From Sphingobacteriales bacterium (lineage in GTDB: Bacteria > Bacteroidota > Bacteroidia > Chitinophagales > Chitinophagaceae): a stretch of 64,000 nt of DNA. Position 1 is the first letter of the stretch, and the number at the start of each line of letters is the position of its first letter. Position numbers and translations under genes: made by a program. This document shows positions 19,172 through 26,302 of this stretch, piece after piece. The notes under the pieces are model-generated. The model did not search any database. It was not told the origin of the DNA and saw nothing but the letters and a program-made list of their open reading frames with translations. The DNA is taken from assembly GCA_016192105.1 (NCBI GenBank), contig JACPUV010000041.1, positions 1-64,000 on the forward strand, given 5' to 3'.

Positions 19172-19545
19172 TTGGACTGGTTTTGCTGTTTTTTGATTTG
19201 TTTGAGCAAGTGCTCCAGTTCATCCACCGAAATATTGTTTTCCTTCACGAGGTAGGAAACCACATTACTGAAGGACCCTTCAAAATAGTTTTTCGCCAGT
19301 TGCTTAATGCTCTTGCCGGAATACTCCTCTTTGGAGACCAGGGATGAATACCGGTGCTGCCGGCCCAATACTTCCACCGCCACAAATTCTTTTTCTACGA
19401 GGATCTTCAGCAAAGTGGCCACGGTATTCTGGTGGGGTTTGGGAACAGGCATCTCTTCCACGATCTCCCGCAGAAAGGCGGGCCCGAGTCTCCATAATAC
19501 CTGCATGATCTGTTCTTCTGCTTTCGTCAGTGCTTTCATGTTCAT
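19168..19545 (-). CDS. BlaI/MecI/CopY-family transcriptional repressor
   Basis: 125 residues: a winged-helix domain (LTKAEEQIMQVLWRLGPAFL; PHQNTVATLLKILVEKEFVA) and a C-terminal dimerisation helix pair. BlaI-type repressors bind palindromes as dimers and are removed when the partner M56 protease is activated. ATG at 19545 or 19539 could be the start. It is followed with a 4-base overlap by its sensor. Its own promoter region holds two perfectly spaced palindromes (19567-19602), so autoregulation is likely. The target genes beyond the operon are unknown. Confidence 0.92.
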   Translation of the reverse strand: MNMKALTKAEEQIMQVLWRLGPAFLREIVEEMPVPKPHQNTVATLLKILVEKEFVAVEVLGRQHRYSSLVSKEEYSGKSIKQLAKNYFEGSFSNVVSYLVKENNISVDELEHLLKQIKKQQNQSK

Positions 19546-19557
19546 AATTTGATGAAC

Positions 19558-19588
19558 CGAAACTAAAACTAATTTTTTAGTTAAACAA
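19558..19588 (-). promoter_or_regulatory. Likely promoter of the blaI-blaR1 operon
   Basis: On the minus strand, TTG (19588-19586) and TAGTTTCG (19565-19558) are 20 bases apart, close to the Bacteroidota -33/-7 pattern. The first operator palindrome fills the spacer. Confidence 0.5.
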
Positions 19589-19602
19589 CTAAAATATTAG
19601 TT
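19567..19602. promoter_or_regulatory. Tandem BlaI-type operator
   Basis: Two palindromes AACTAA-N4-TTAGTT (19567-19582 and 19587-19602) start exactly 20 bases apart, with an additional half-site AACTAA at 19561. They lie between blaI and the divergent ABC ATPase gene, overlap the blaI promoter, and sit 64-99 bases upstream of the ATPase start. Confidence 0.75.
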
Positions 19603-19665
19603 AAAGTAAATTTTTGTGCTTTTTGAGGCATAGTTTGCTTTATTTTGCAGGAAACCCATTCGCAG

Positions 19666-20355
19666 ATGTCCGAGCCGATCATAGAACTGAAAAATGCCAA
19701 TATATACCAGGGCCAGAACCTGATCTTACAGGAGGTGAACCTGACGGTTAACAAAGGAGAATTCGTGTACCTGGTGGGCAAGACCGGTACTGGTAAATCG
19801 AGCCTCCTGAAAACCCTGTACGGGGAACTGGAACTAAAAGAAGGGGAGGGTACCGTAGCCGGCTTTAACCTGAAAGGACTGGACTGGAAGAAAGTTCCTT
19901 ACCTGCGTCGTACCCTCGGTGTGGTATTCCAGGATTTTCAACTGCTTACCGACCGGAATGTGAATGATAACCTGAAGTTCGTACTTCGCGCTACTGGCTG
20001 GACCGATGAAAAACTGATGAATGAAAAGATCGCCGATGTGCTGGATAAAGTGGGACTTCGGTCCAAGGGCTTTAAAATGCCTTTTGAACTGAGTGGCGGA
20101 GAGCAGCAACGGATTGATATCGCCCGGGCCCTGCTCAATTCACCCAAACTGATCTTAGCGGATGAGCCTACCGGTAACCTGGATCCCGAAACCTCGGACG
20201 AGATCATGCACCTGATCTTCCAGATCGCCAAAGATTACAATACTGCCGTCGTAATGGCCTCCCATGATTATATCGTAGTACAGAAATTCCCCGCCCGGAT
20301 GATCCGTACGGAAAGAGGCAGGGTCCTGGACAATGCTACCATAAGTATTGACTAA
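19666..20355 (+). CDS. ftsE: FtsE-type cell-division ABC transporter ATP-binding protein
   Basis: 229 residues from the ATG at 19666 ([15 protein letters not shown]); a TTG at 19645 opens the frame but gives no better N-terminus. Walker A is GKTGTGKSS, signature [18 protein letters not shown], Walker [12 protein letters not shown], and switch His in VVMASHD. Overall it fits FtsE, the ATPase that with membrane protein FtsX activates peptidoglycan hydrolases at division. No ftsX is adjacent, so the assignment rests on the protein alone and a LolD-like role is possible. It ends in a 20-base convergent overlap with the glycosyltransferase gene. Confidence 0.82.
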   Translation: MSEPIIELKNANIYQGQNLILQEVNLTVNKGEFVYLVGKTGTGKSSLLKTLYGELELKEGEGTVAGFNLKGLDWKKVPYLRRTLGVVFQDFQLLTDRNVNDNLKFVLRATGWTDEKLMNEKIADVLDKVGLRSKGFKMPFELSGGEQQRIDIARALLNSPKLILADEPTGNLDPETSDEIMHLIFQIAKDYNTAVVMASHDYIVVQKFPARMIRTERGRVLDNATISID

Positions 20356-21460
20356 GCAGACGGGTATGCGCACTGTTATCACCCGAAAGGGCCGGCAGAC
20401 TTTTCCTTAACCGTATTTCTTCCTCTGTAAATGGCTGATGATGCAATTGCAACAGGATCGATGCAATGGCGCCTGCATTCGCACCTATATGACAGGCGGC
20501 TTCGAGTCCCGTACCTGCGACCATTGCTTCATTGGTTACGCAATGCCTTCCCTCGCATAAGGCATGCAGCAATTTGATCTTGATCCCGGTGGAGCTGAAA
20601 GAGGGCAGTACGTTGACATGTGCTTTCCGCACCAGGTCATTTAATTCCATTTCAGAAGGATTGGCCACCAGGCAGGTGTGCTGGCAGAGATGGGCCATTT
20701 TATCCAGGCGCCGGGAAGGATTCTTTCCTGCAATTACAAAAGGAAGTTTTATCCTGAAAAATACTTCTGTCAGCAGCCAGGTGGCTGCTTTCTCGTTTTC
20801 GGCCACCCCCAGGTTTCCGTGGTAGAGACAAAAGCAGCCCATGCCTTCAGGGGCATTTATTTCCCGGAAAGGAGTGAATACAGGAAGAAAGAAAGCCTGT
20901 TTCAACCCGTACTCTTCCCGGAAATACCGTTCTTCTTTCGCGGAGATACAGGCATAGGGCAGTTCCTTTGGTAAAGATCTTTCATAACGGGCCAGTAAAG
21001 CGCTTTCGAAACGGTAATAGATTTTCTTCAGGAGATTCCGGGTACTGGCGGAAAGAAATCGGTAATACTCGCTTTCGTTATTGTGCAGCCGTACAACGAT
21101 CTTCCTGTTCTCCCGGTTCAGTTGTGCCAGCATCCCCGTACAATGCACTCCCTCCAGCAAAACAGGATGATGGTCCCTGTTCAGGTTATGGATCAGCTCC
21201 TGATTGATGCGGGATGAAACAATATAGGGGGTGCGGAAGGAGAATCCCCTGTAACCGGTCTTTCTTTTATATACATGGATGCTTTCGCAATACTGGTTCA
21301 GCTCATTGGGATTGCCCCGGTGGTTGTAAGAAAAATAATGAAGGTGGATCCGGGTGCCGGCTTCCTGCAGGGCTTTGATCCGGCAGAACATATCAATCGC
21401 GCCCCCGTAGTCAGCGGGCCAGGGTGTGTCAAGGCAAACAATATGCAGGTGCCGGCTCAA
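20336..21460 (-). CDS. Glycosyltransferase (GT4-like)
   Basis: 374 residues, GT-B fold. The N-terminal domain starts HIVCLDTPWPADYGGAID, a donor/acceptor glycine-rich loop typical of GT4-like enzymes. The C-terminal domain has FVIAGKNPSRRLDKM and the nucleotide-sugar binding region VNVLPSFSSTGIKIKLLHAL followed by CHIGANAGAIASIL. There is no signal peptide, so it is cytoplasmic, probably in glycan or lipid-linked sugar assembly. It overlaps the upstream glycosyltransferase by 4 bases on the same strand (start/stop ATGA), indicating a two-gene operon. Sugar specificity cannot be read. Confidence 0.82.
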   Translation of the reverse strand: MSRHLHIVCLDTPWPADYGGAIDMFCRIKALQEAGTRIHLHYFSYNHRGNPNELNQYCESIHVYKRKTGYRGFSFRTPYIVSSRINQELIHNLNRDHHPVLLEGVHCTGMLAQLNRENRKIVVRLHNNESEYYRFLSASTRNLLKKIYYRFESALLARYERSLPKELPYACISAKEERYFREEYGLKQAFFLPVFTPFREINAPEGMGCFCLYHGNLGVAENEKAATWLLTEVFFRIKLPFVIAGKNPSRRLDKMAHLCQHTCLVANPSEMELNDLVRKAHVNVLPSFSSTGIKIKLLHALCEGRHCVTNEAMVAGTGLEAACHIGANAGAIASILLQLHHQPFTEEEIRLRKSLPALSGDNSAHTRLLSQYLW

Positions 21461-22548
21461 TGGGCAAATAATGTTTTGTAGAAAATGACCAATTTTTTTT
21501 CTTCTTCCTGCCAGTGGATGGATTCCCTGGCTTTGAGGCAGTTTTGACGAAGCCTGTTATGCAGAACATCATCCTCCAGTAAATTGTTGAGCGCGTCCGC
21601 GATTCTTTTGGGCGCCAGGTTATCAATCAATACCGCTACTTCATATTTCCGGTTCATTTTCCGGTATTCCGGGTAGTCCACGGTTACCTGGGGCAGACCG
21701 GCATGCACATAATCGAAAAATTTGTTGGGGAGGGCGAGGTATTGATTTAATCCGTCTTTTTCCGGAACAGCCACGCCGATATGCGCCTGCCGGGCAATGG
21801 TCCGGAGATCAGCCGGCGGCAGCATACCCTTTAGTTCCACTTTATCCTGCAACTGGTATTCGGCTATCAATTTTTTCAATGCTTCCATAAAATTGCCGTC
21901 CCCGCAAATAACCAGCCTTGCTTTTACCCATCTCATGGCGGGTATAAGGTATTCGAACCCCCGGGCCTCGTTGACGGCCCCCTGGTAAACAATAAATTTT
22001 TCCCCTGCAGTTATTTTCTCCATTGGCTGCAGGACCGGAACATTCCGGATGGTTTTATATTCCACCCCGTAACGCCGGTGGAATACTTCCGCGATGCTTT
22101 CGCTCACGGTATAACCCCATTTGAACCGGGGGACGGCCCGCTTTTCGATACCCAGCCAGAAACGATGTACACCCGGCCGGCTGATCACTTCCTTTAGTTC
22201 GGTGAACAATTCGTGTGCATCATATACACGGGGAATCCGCTTCAGCCGGGAGATATACAGGCAGGGGAGGATCGTATCGAGGTCAATGGCACAGATGCCG
22301 TCCATGCGTTTAAACAGGAGGAAAAAGAACAGGCGGATATTGTATTCCGCGTAAAACAATTTACCCTTACTGAACCAGCATCGGATCCTCCGTTGCCGGA
22401 ACTGCTGTTCAACCAGGGGCCGGGAGCCCGGGTGCCTGCGTCCTGTCAACACCACATCAAACCCGGCGGAAGCCAGTGAATGACAGATCCGGTGCATCCG
22501 CTGGTCGTAGGTCAGGTCATTCGTAACTGTGAAGTAGATACGTTTCAA
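21457..22548 (-). CDS. Glycosyltransferase (group 1 family), TTG start
   Basis: 363 residues from a TTG at 22548, giving (M)KRIYFTVTNDLTYDQRM, the usual start of this Bacteroidota family. The frame extends to an ATG at 22599, but that would place a perfect 11-bp terminator hairpin (22568-22593) inside the gene. Motifs include YDAHELFTELKEV, FIVYQGAVNEARGFEYLIPA, LVICGDGNFMEALKK and DGLNQYLALPNKFFDYVHAG, the C-terminal donor-binding region of GT4 enzymes. It probably extends a surface glycan together with the overlapping downstream enzyme. Confidence 0.82.
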   Translation of the reverse strand: MKRIYFTVTNDLTYDQRMHRICHSLASAGFDVVLTGRRHPGSRPLVEQQFRQRRIRCWFSKGKLFYAEYNIRLFFFLLFKRMDGICAIDLDTILPCLYISRLKRIPRVYDAHELFTELKEVISRPGVHRFWLGIEKRAVPRFKWGYTVSESIAEVFHRRYGVEYKTIRNVPVLQPMEKITAGEKFIVYQGAVNEARGFEYLIPAMRWVKARLVICGDGNFMEALKKLIAEYQLQDKVELKGMLPPADLRTIARQAHIGVAVPEKDGLNQYLALPNKFFDYVHAGLPQVTVDYPEYRKMNRKYEVAVLIDNLAPKRIADALNNLLEDDVLHNRLRQNCLKARESIHWQEEEKKLVIFYKTLFAH

Positions 22549-22559
22549 TTCCGGTGGTT

Positions 22560-22593
22560 GAATGAAAAAGGTTTTGCAAATATGCAAAACCTT
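22560..22593 (-). terminator. Terminator of the outer-membrane receptor gene
   Basis: Perfect 11-bp arms (22568-22578 and 22583-22593) with a 4-base loop; on the minus strand the stem is followed by TTTTT. It is located 26 bases after the receptor stop and before the glycosyltransferase TTG start. Confidence 0.85.
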
Positions 22594-22618
22594 CAGCACT
22601 TATCGGGTGACCGGCCTG

Positions 22619-25240
22619 TTACTGGCCCATATTCATTCCTTCTGTACCGTCTCCCTGGTTGCGGTTATTTCTTCGTTTGAACAGGTTCGGGTCGAATTTG
22701 CCAAACCGCCAGCTAAAGTTCAGCCGGAAGATCTGCGGATCCCGGCGGCGGAACAGTTCCTGTGTGAAATAGGCAGATTGGGAATAAATATTCTGGCGGC
22801 GGGTCCGGAAAATATCATTCACATTTAACGAAATAGAGGCCTGTTTGTTTTTCATGAATTCATAGCGCAGTCCCGCATCCACGTAATAATTGGCTTTTAC
22901 ATATCCCTGGGAGGCGCTGGACTGGCCAAACATACCACCCCATCCTCCACGACCTCCTCCGCCACTTCCACCGGGGGGCAGGATGGTTTTGGACTGGTAT
23001 TCACCGGACAACTGCAGGATAAAATTCTTTGGCAGTTTAAAGGTATTGTTGAGTTTGAAGAACCAGCTGGCAAAAGGGTCCTGTTCCGGCTGAGACGGAT
23101 CGTCCAGGTTGATCTTTGAGGTGAACAGGTTCAGGTTGCTGGTCATATCCCAGTACTTGGCCATCTTGTTTTTGGAAACCAGTTCAAACCCCGTTACATA
23201 ACTGGAACTGGCATTGATATAGGTATTGATCAGCATGTCTTTCCCGGTAGCCGAATTGGTCTCCCTGTCCTGGTAACGGGTGATCAGGTCCGTTGTGTTT
23301 TTGTAATAGACGGAAGCAATGAAATTATCCTTGTTCTTAAATGTTTTCTGGTAGGACAATTCCAGCGAATGGGTGAATTCCGGTCTCAGGTCGGGATTGC
23401 CCCGGCTGATATTGAGTGAATCGGAATAATCGGTAAAAGGGTAGAGCTGGAAAAAATTCGGCCGGTTGATCTTCCGGGAATAGTTCAGCTGCAGGTCCTG
23501 TTCCTTTTTTAATTTCTGGCTCAGGAAAATGCTGGGGAATAAACTGACCGGGAACCTGATATGGAAAGCCTGGTCTTTATCGGGCAGGTTGCCTTCGTAA
23601 TCTGAACTTTCCAGGCGTAATCCAAGCTGGTATCCGAAATTCTTTACCTGGTTGGAGTAGGTAGTATAAGCCGCAAAAATATGATCAAGGCTGTTATAAT
23701 TTACGGAAAGATCCGGGTTGTAGTTCAATGAGCCGCCGGGGCCCAGTACATAAAAATCATTTTTATTATCTACTTTCCGGAACTGGGCCCTTAAGCCCAT
23801 TTCGAGTTTTGATTTTTCAGTAAGGGGTTTGGTATAATCGGTTTGCAGTACAATATTCTGGTTGGTACCGCTGCCGTTTTGCTGCTGGTTATAGGAACTC
23901 TGGTAGCTGTTACCCGGCATTTTGTAGTAGTCGGTCAGTACCTGGTTGATATTGGTATTCTTACTCCGGTTAAAATTCACATCCGCCGTCCATTCTTCTC
24001 CCTGCTTCGGGAACAGGTGTTTAAAACTGAGCAGGGCCCCGTTATGATTGAATTTACTGTTGCTGTTGGAAAACCGCTGATTGAAGGAAGACGTAACGGG
24101 GTTATAGAGGGAATCGATCATAATATCACTCACCGATCCGGGCTTAAAGCGCCCCTGGCCAAGATTTCCGGCAACGGACAATGTGTTCCGGTTGTCCAGG
24201 AAGAAATCAAAGCCGGTGCGGAAGAACAGGAAATTCCCCTTTGAAATGCTTTCGTCTTCCTGGTGCATAAACGTATTGGGTGTGCCGATCAGGGTGCTGC
24301 GGTCGGTGGTACCGGTGCTGATGGATTTACGCTGGTTCAGGTTCGCGTTCAGGAAAAAATTTACTTTCTCCTTACGGATATTGATATCACCACCCAAACC
24401 CAGGCGGCCCCGTGAATCAATATTGCTGCGGAGGCTGCCGCTGTATCCCACCCGTTTATTCTTTTTCAGCACCACATTCAGGATACCCGAAGTGCCGCCG
24501 GATGCATCAAACTTGGCGGAAGGGTTGGTAATGATCTCCACCGATTCGATCGCATCGGCCGGGATCTGGTCAAGGCTGAGATTGGTGGGGCGCCCGTCCA
24601 CAAACAATTGCGGGGTATTATTCCGCATGGTTACATTGCCGTCAATATCCACGCTGATGGAAGGTACATTGCGCATCACATCCACCGCGGTGCCGCCGGC
24701 AGATACGAGGTTCTTATCCACATTAAAGACCTTGCGGTCAATACCCAACCGGAGACCGGGGTTGGAGGAAACGACCGTAACATTGTCCAGTAATTTTTCT
24801 TCCACATTTATTTTAATATTCCCGAGGTCTTTGTCCAGTGCGGCCATCATCGAACCCATATCCCCGTTATTGCCGCCGGGTTTCAGGTTAAAGGAAATGC
24901 TTTGCTCATACGGTTTAAAACCCACAATGGTAACCTGCAGTTTAAACTGGCCAAAAGCGGGAATATTTTCCAGCCTGAAATCCCCGTGGTTATCAGAGAG
25001 CATACCCGCGATCACCACTTCTTTTCTTTTTTTGGAAACAGAATCAAAACGGTTTTGCAATAACTGTACGGATGCGTATTCGATGGGTTTGGAAGATTTG
25101 GCTTCGATCAGCTTCCCGTAAAAGGAACCGGTCAGCTGTGAACGGCCCTGTCCGCCCCGGTTCCCATTTCCCTGTGGCATCTGGGCGCCTGCAGAACAAA
25201 CAATTAGTAATGAAGACAATACAAAAATAAAATTTCTCAT
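22619..25240 (-). CDS. Outer-membrane beta-barrel receptor-like protein (TonB-dependent receptor relative)
   Basis: 873 residues with signal peptide (NFIFVLSSLLIVCSAGAQ). A carboxypeptidase-regulatory-like domain (about 38-135) precedes a plug (VDVMRNVPSISVDIDGNVTM; IESVEIITNPSAKFDASGGT) and a long barrel of the 'outer membrane beta-barrel family' type, marked by NRPNFFQLYPFTDYSD and GNPDLRPEFTHSLELSYQK. Near the C-terminus is a Gly-rich insert (GGSGGGGRGGWGG, about 775), and the tail is Asn/Arg/Gly-rich. No canonical TonB box is evident. It may act in export or uptake. It is monocistronic, followed by a terminator. Confidence 0.88.
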   Translation of the reverse strand: MRNFIFVLSSLLIVCSAGAQMPQGNGNRGGQGRSQLTGSFYGKLIEAKSSKPIEYASVQLLQNRFDSVSKKRKEVVIAGMLSDNHGDFRLENIPAFGQFKLQVTIVGFKPYEQSISFNLKPGGNNGDMGSMMAALDKDLGNIKINVEEKLLDNVTVVSSNPGLRLGIDRKVFNVDKNLVSAGGTAVDVMRNVPSISVDIDGNVTMRNNTPQLFVDGRPTNLSLDQIPADAIESVEIITNPSAKFDASGGTSGILNVVLKKNKRVGYSGSLRSNIDSRGRLGLGGDINIRKEKVNFFLNANLNQRKSISTGTTDRSTLIGTPNTFMHQEDESISKGNFLFFRTGFDFFLDNRNTLSVAGNLGQGRFKPGSVSDIMIDSLYNPVTSSFNQRFSNSNSKFNHNGALLSFKHLFPKQGEEWTADVNFNRSKNTNINQVLTDYYKMPGNSYQSSYNQQQNGSGTNQNIVLQTDYTKPLTEKSKLEMGLRAQFRKVDNKNDFYVLGPGGSLNYNPDLSVNYNSLDHIFAAYTTYSNQVKNFGYQLGLRLESSDYEGNLPDKDQAFHIRFPVSLFPSIFLSQKLKKEQDLQLNYSRKINRPNFFQLYPFTDYSDSLNISRGNPDLRPEFTHSLELSYQKTFKNKDNFIASVYYKNTTDLITRYQDRETNSATGKDMLINTYINASSSYVTGFELVSKNKMAKYWDMTSNLNLFTSKINLDDPSQPEQDPFASWFFKLNNTFKLPKNFILQLSGEYQSKTILPPGGSGGGGRGGWGGMFGQSSASQGYVKANYYVDAGLRYEFMKNKQASISLNVNDIFRTRRQNIYSQSAYFTQELFRRRDPQIFRLNFSWRFGKFDPNLFKRRNNRNQGDGTEGMNMGQ

Positions 25241-25361
25241 TAAAGCGATTTGATGGTTAGACGGTTAACGGGGTTCGAACTTGCTCAGCATCACAGATAA
25301 ATGGATAAGCGGCCCTGTGGCAATGATCAAAGGAAAGTAGCTTCAGGAAATTGATCCCGGG

Positions 25362-25967
25362 TCAGCGGGTCAAAAAGATGACGAGGACCTGCAGCAGTCC
25401 GGCCAGCAGGCCAACTGCGGCACCCAAAAGTCCTGCTAAGCGGAGTTCCCGGGACAGGGAACGGTGAAGTATTTTTTCCAGTTTAGCGGATGAGAAACCG
25501 GCCAGTTTCCGGCTCAGCAATTGTTCGGGGTCGAGTTCCGCTTTGAGGTTACCCGCATATTGTTTCATTACAGCGGGAAACAGCAATTCTATTTCAGCCA
25601 GGAAAGCTCCTTTCAGTTTACCAATGGTCTTATCACCAATGAACATACTGATCATGGGCATTTCCTTACTTAGCCGGTTCCGCAGAAAATCGTCAATATG
25701 GCTTTCTATCAGGGGCATGATCTTCTTACTGTTTTCCGGGCTGTTGATCTTATTCTCCAACTCCTCAAAAGAGAGGAATTCTTCACGGACCAGCTTGCCC
25801 AGGCTTTCTCCTAATTGTACTTGTCGTTTGGGAAGGATACCCTGGAAGCGAATGCCCAGGATCTTCCTGGGTTCCTGCGGATGGAACAGTATTTTTATAA
25901 ACAGCCAGATGGTAAACCAGCCGGCAAGGGCGGAGATCAGGGGAATCAATATCAGCCAGTAATTCAT
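25362..25967 (-). CDS. DUF445-family membrane protein
   Basis: 201 residues, with a membrane helix at each end (IPLISALAGWFTIWLFIKIL; GLLGAAVGLLAGLLQVLVIF) and a long helical middle. The conserved N-terminal motif GWFTIWLFIKILFHP and GIRFQGILPKRQ match the short form of DUF445 (YheB-like). The function of the family is unknown, with membrane-associated stress or spore roles suggested in other phyla. It is transcribed from the same strand as the tRNA-His upstream of it. The 121 bases between it and the receptor gene hold nothing recognisable. Confidence 0.8.
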   Translation of the reverse strand: MNYWLILIPLISALAGWFTIWLFIKILFHPQEPRKILGIRFQGILPKRQVQLGESLGKLVREEFLSFEELENKINSPENSKKIMPLIESHIDDFLRNRLSKEMPMISMFIGDKTIGKLKGAFLAEIELLFPAVMKQYAGNLKAELDPEQLLSRKLAGFSSAKLEKILHRSLSRELRLAGLLGAAVGLLAGLLQVLVIFLTR

Positions 25968-25975
25968 AAAAAGGT

Positions 25976-26011
25976 ATAAAATGAGACCCCGTCTCTGTTG
26001 AAACGGGGTCT
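25976..26011 (-). terminator. Terminator downstream of tRNA-His
   Basis: Nine-base arms AGACCCCGT (25984-25992) and ACGGGGTCT (26003-26011), then CATTTTAT on the minus strand, directly after the tRNA 3' end. Confidence 0.65.
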
Positions 26012-26018
26012 TGAAAAG

Positions 26019-26093
26019 GGTGGCTGACCGGGTTCGAACCGGCGACCCTCAGAACCACAATCTGATGCTCTAACCAGCTGAGCTACAACCACC
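26019..26093 (-). tRNA. tRNA-His (anticodon GTG)
   Basis: A full cloverleaf can be folded on the minus strand: acceptor stem GTGGTTG/CAGCCAC, D arm AGCTCAGCTGGTTAGAGC, anticodon stem TCAGA/TCTGA with loop TTGTGGT (anticodon GTG), and T arm GCCGG-TTCGAAC-CCGGT. An extra 5' G is paired with C73, the hallmark of tRNA-His. The 3' CCA is not encoded. A terminator-like hairpin follows. Confidence 0.96.
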
Positions 26094-26260
26094 ATTTTGA
26101 GCCAGCAAAAATAGGAAAAAAGCGTTTTTGTAAAAAATAAAAGAACCTAATCTTTCGATATACGCCCTGTTCAACGAAAGAATACGACCCGCTTCCCCCG
26201 CCATTCATCAAAAACAGTTGTTAAAAGGCTGTAAAGACAAGAAAAACAGGGTTTTTGCGT

Positions 26261-26268
26261 TATTTTTG
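26261..26268 (+). promoter_or_regulatory. -7 box upstream of the Prc-type protease
   Basis: TATTTTTG matches TAnnTTTG exactly. With transcription starting about 7 bases downstream, the ATG at 26273 would lie at or before the transcript start, which favours the ATGs at 26282 or 26303. Confidence 0.45.
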
Positions 26269-26302
26269 GCTTATGTCCAATATGATAAAATATCTCACCA
26301 AT

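Noticed and set aside
19666..20355. ATPase as part of the BlaI/BlaR1 system
   Set aside because: It is divergent and its best match is FtsE; shared regulation by the operator is possible but a functional link is not shown.
26019..26093. Integration site at tRNA-His for a genomic island
   Set aside because: No integrase gene and no duplicated tRNA 3' end were seen in the adjacent sequence.
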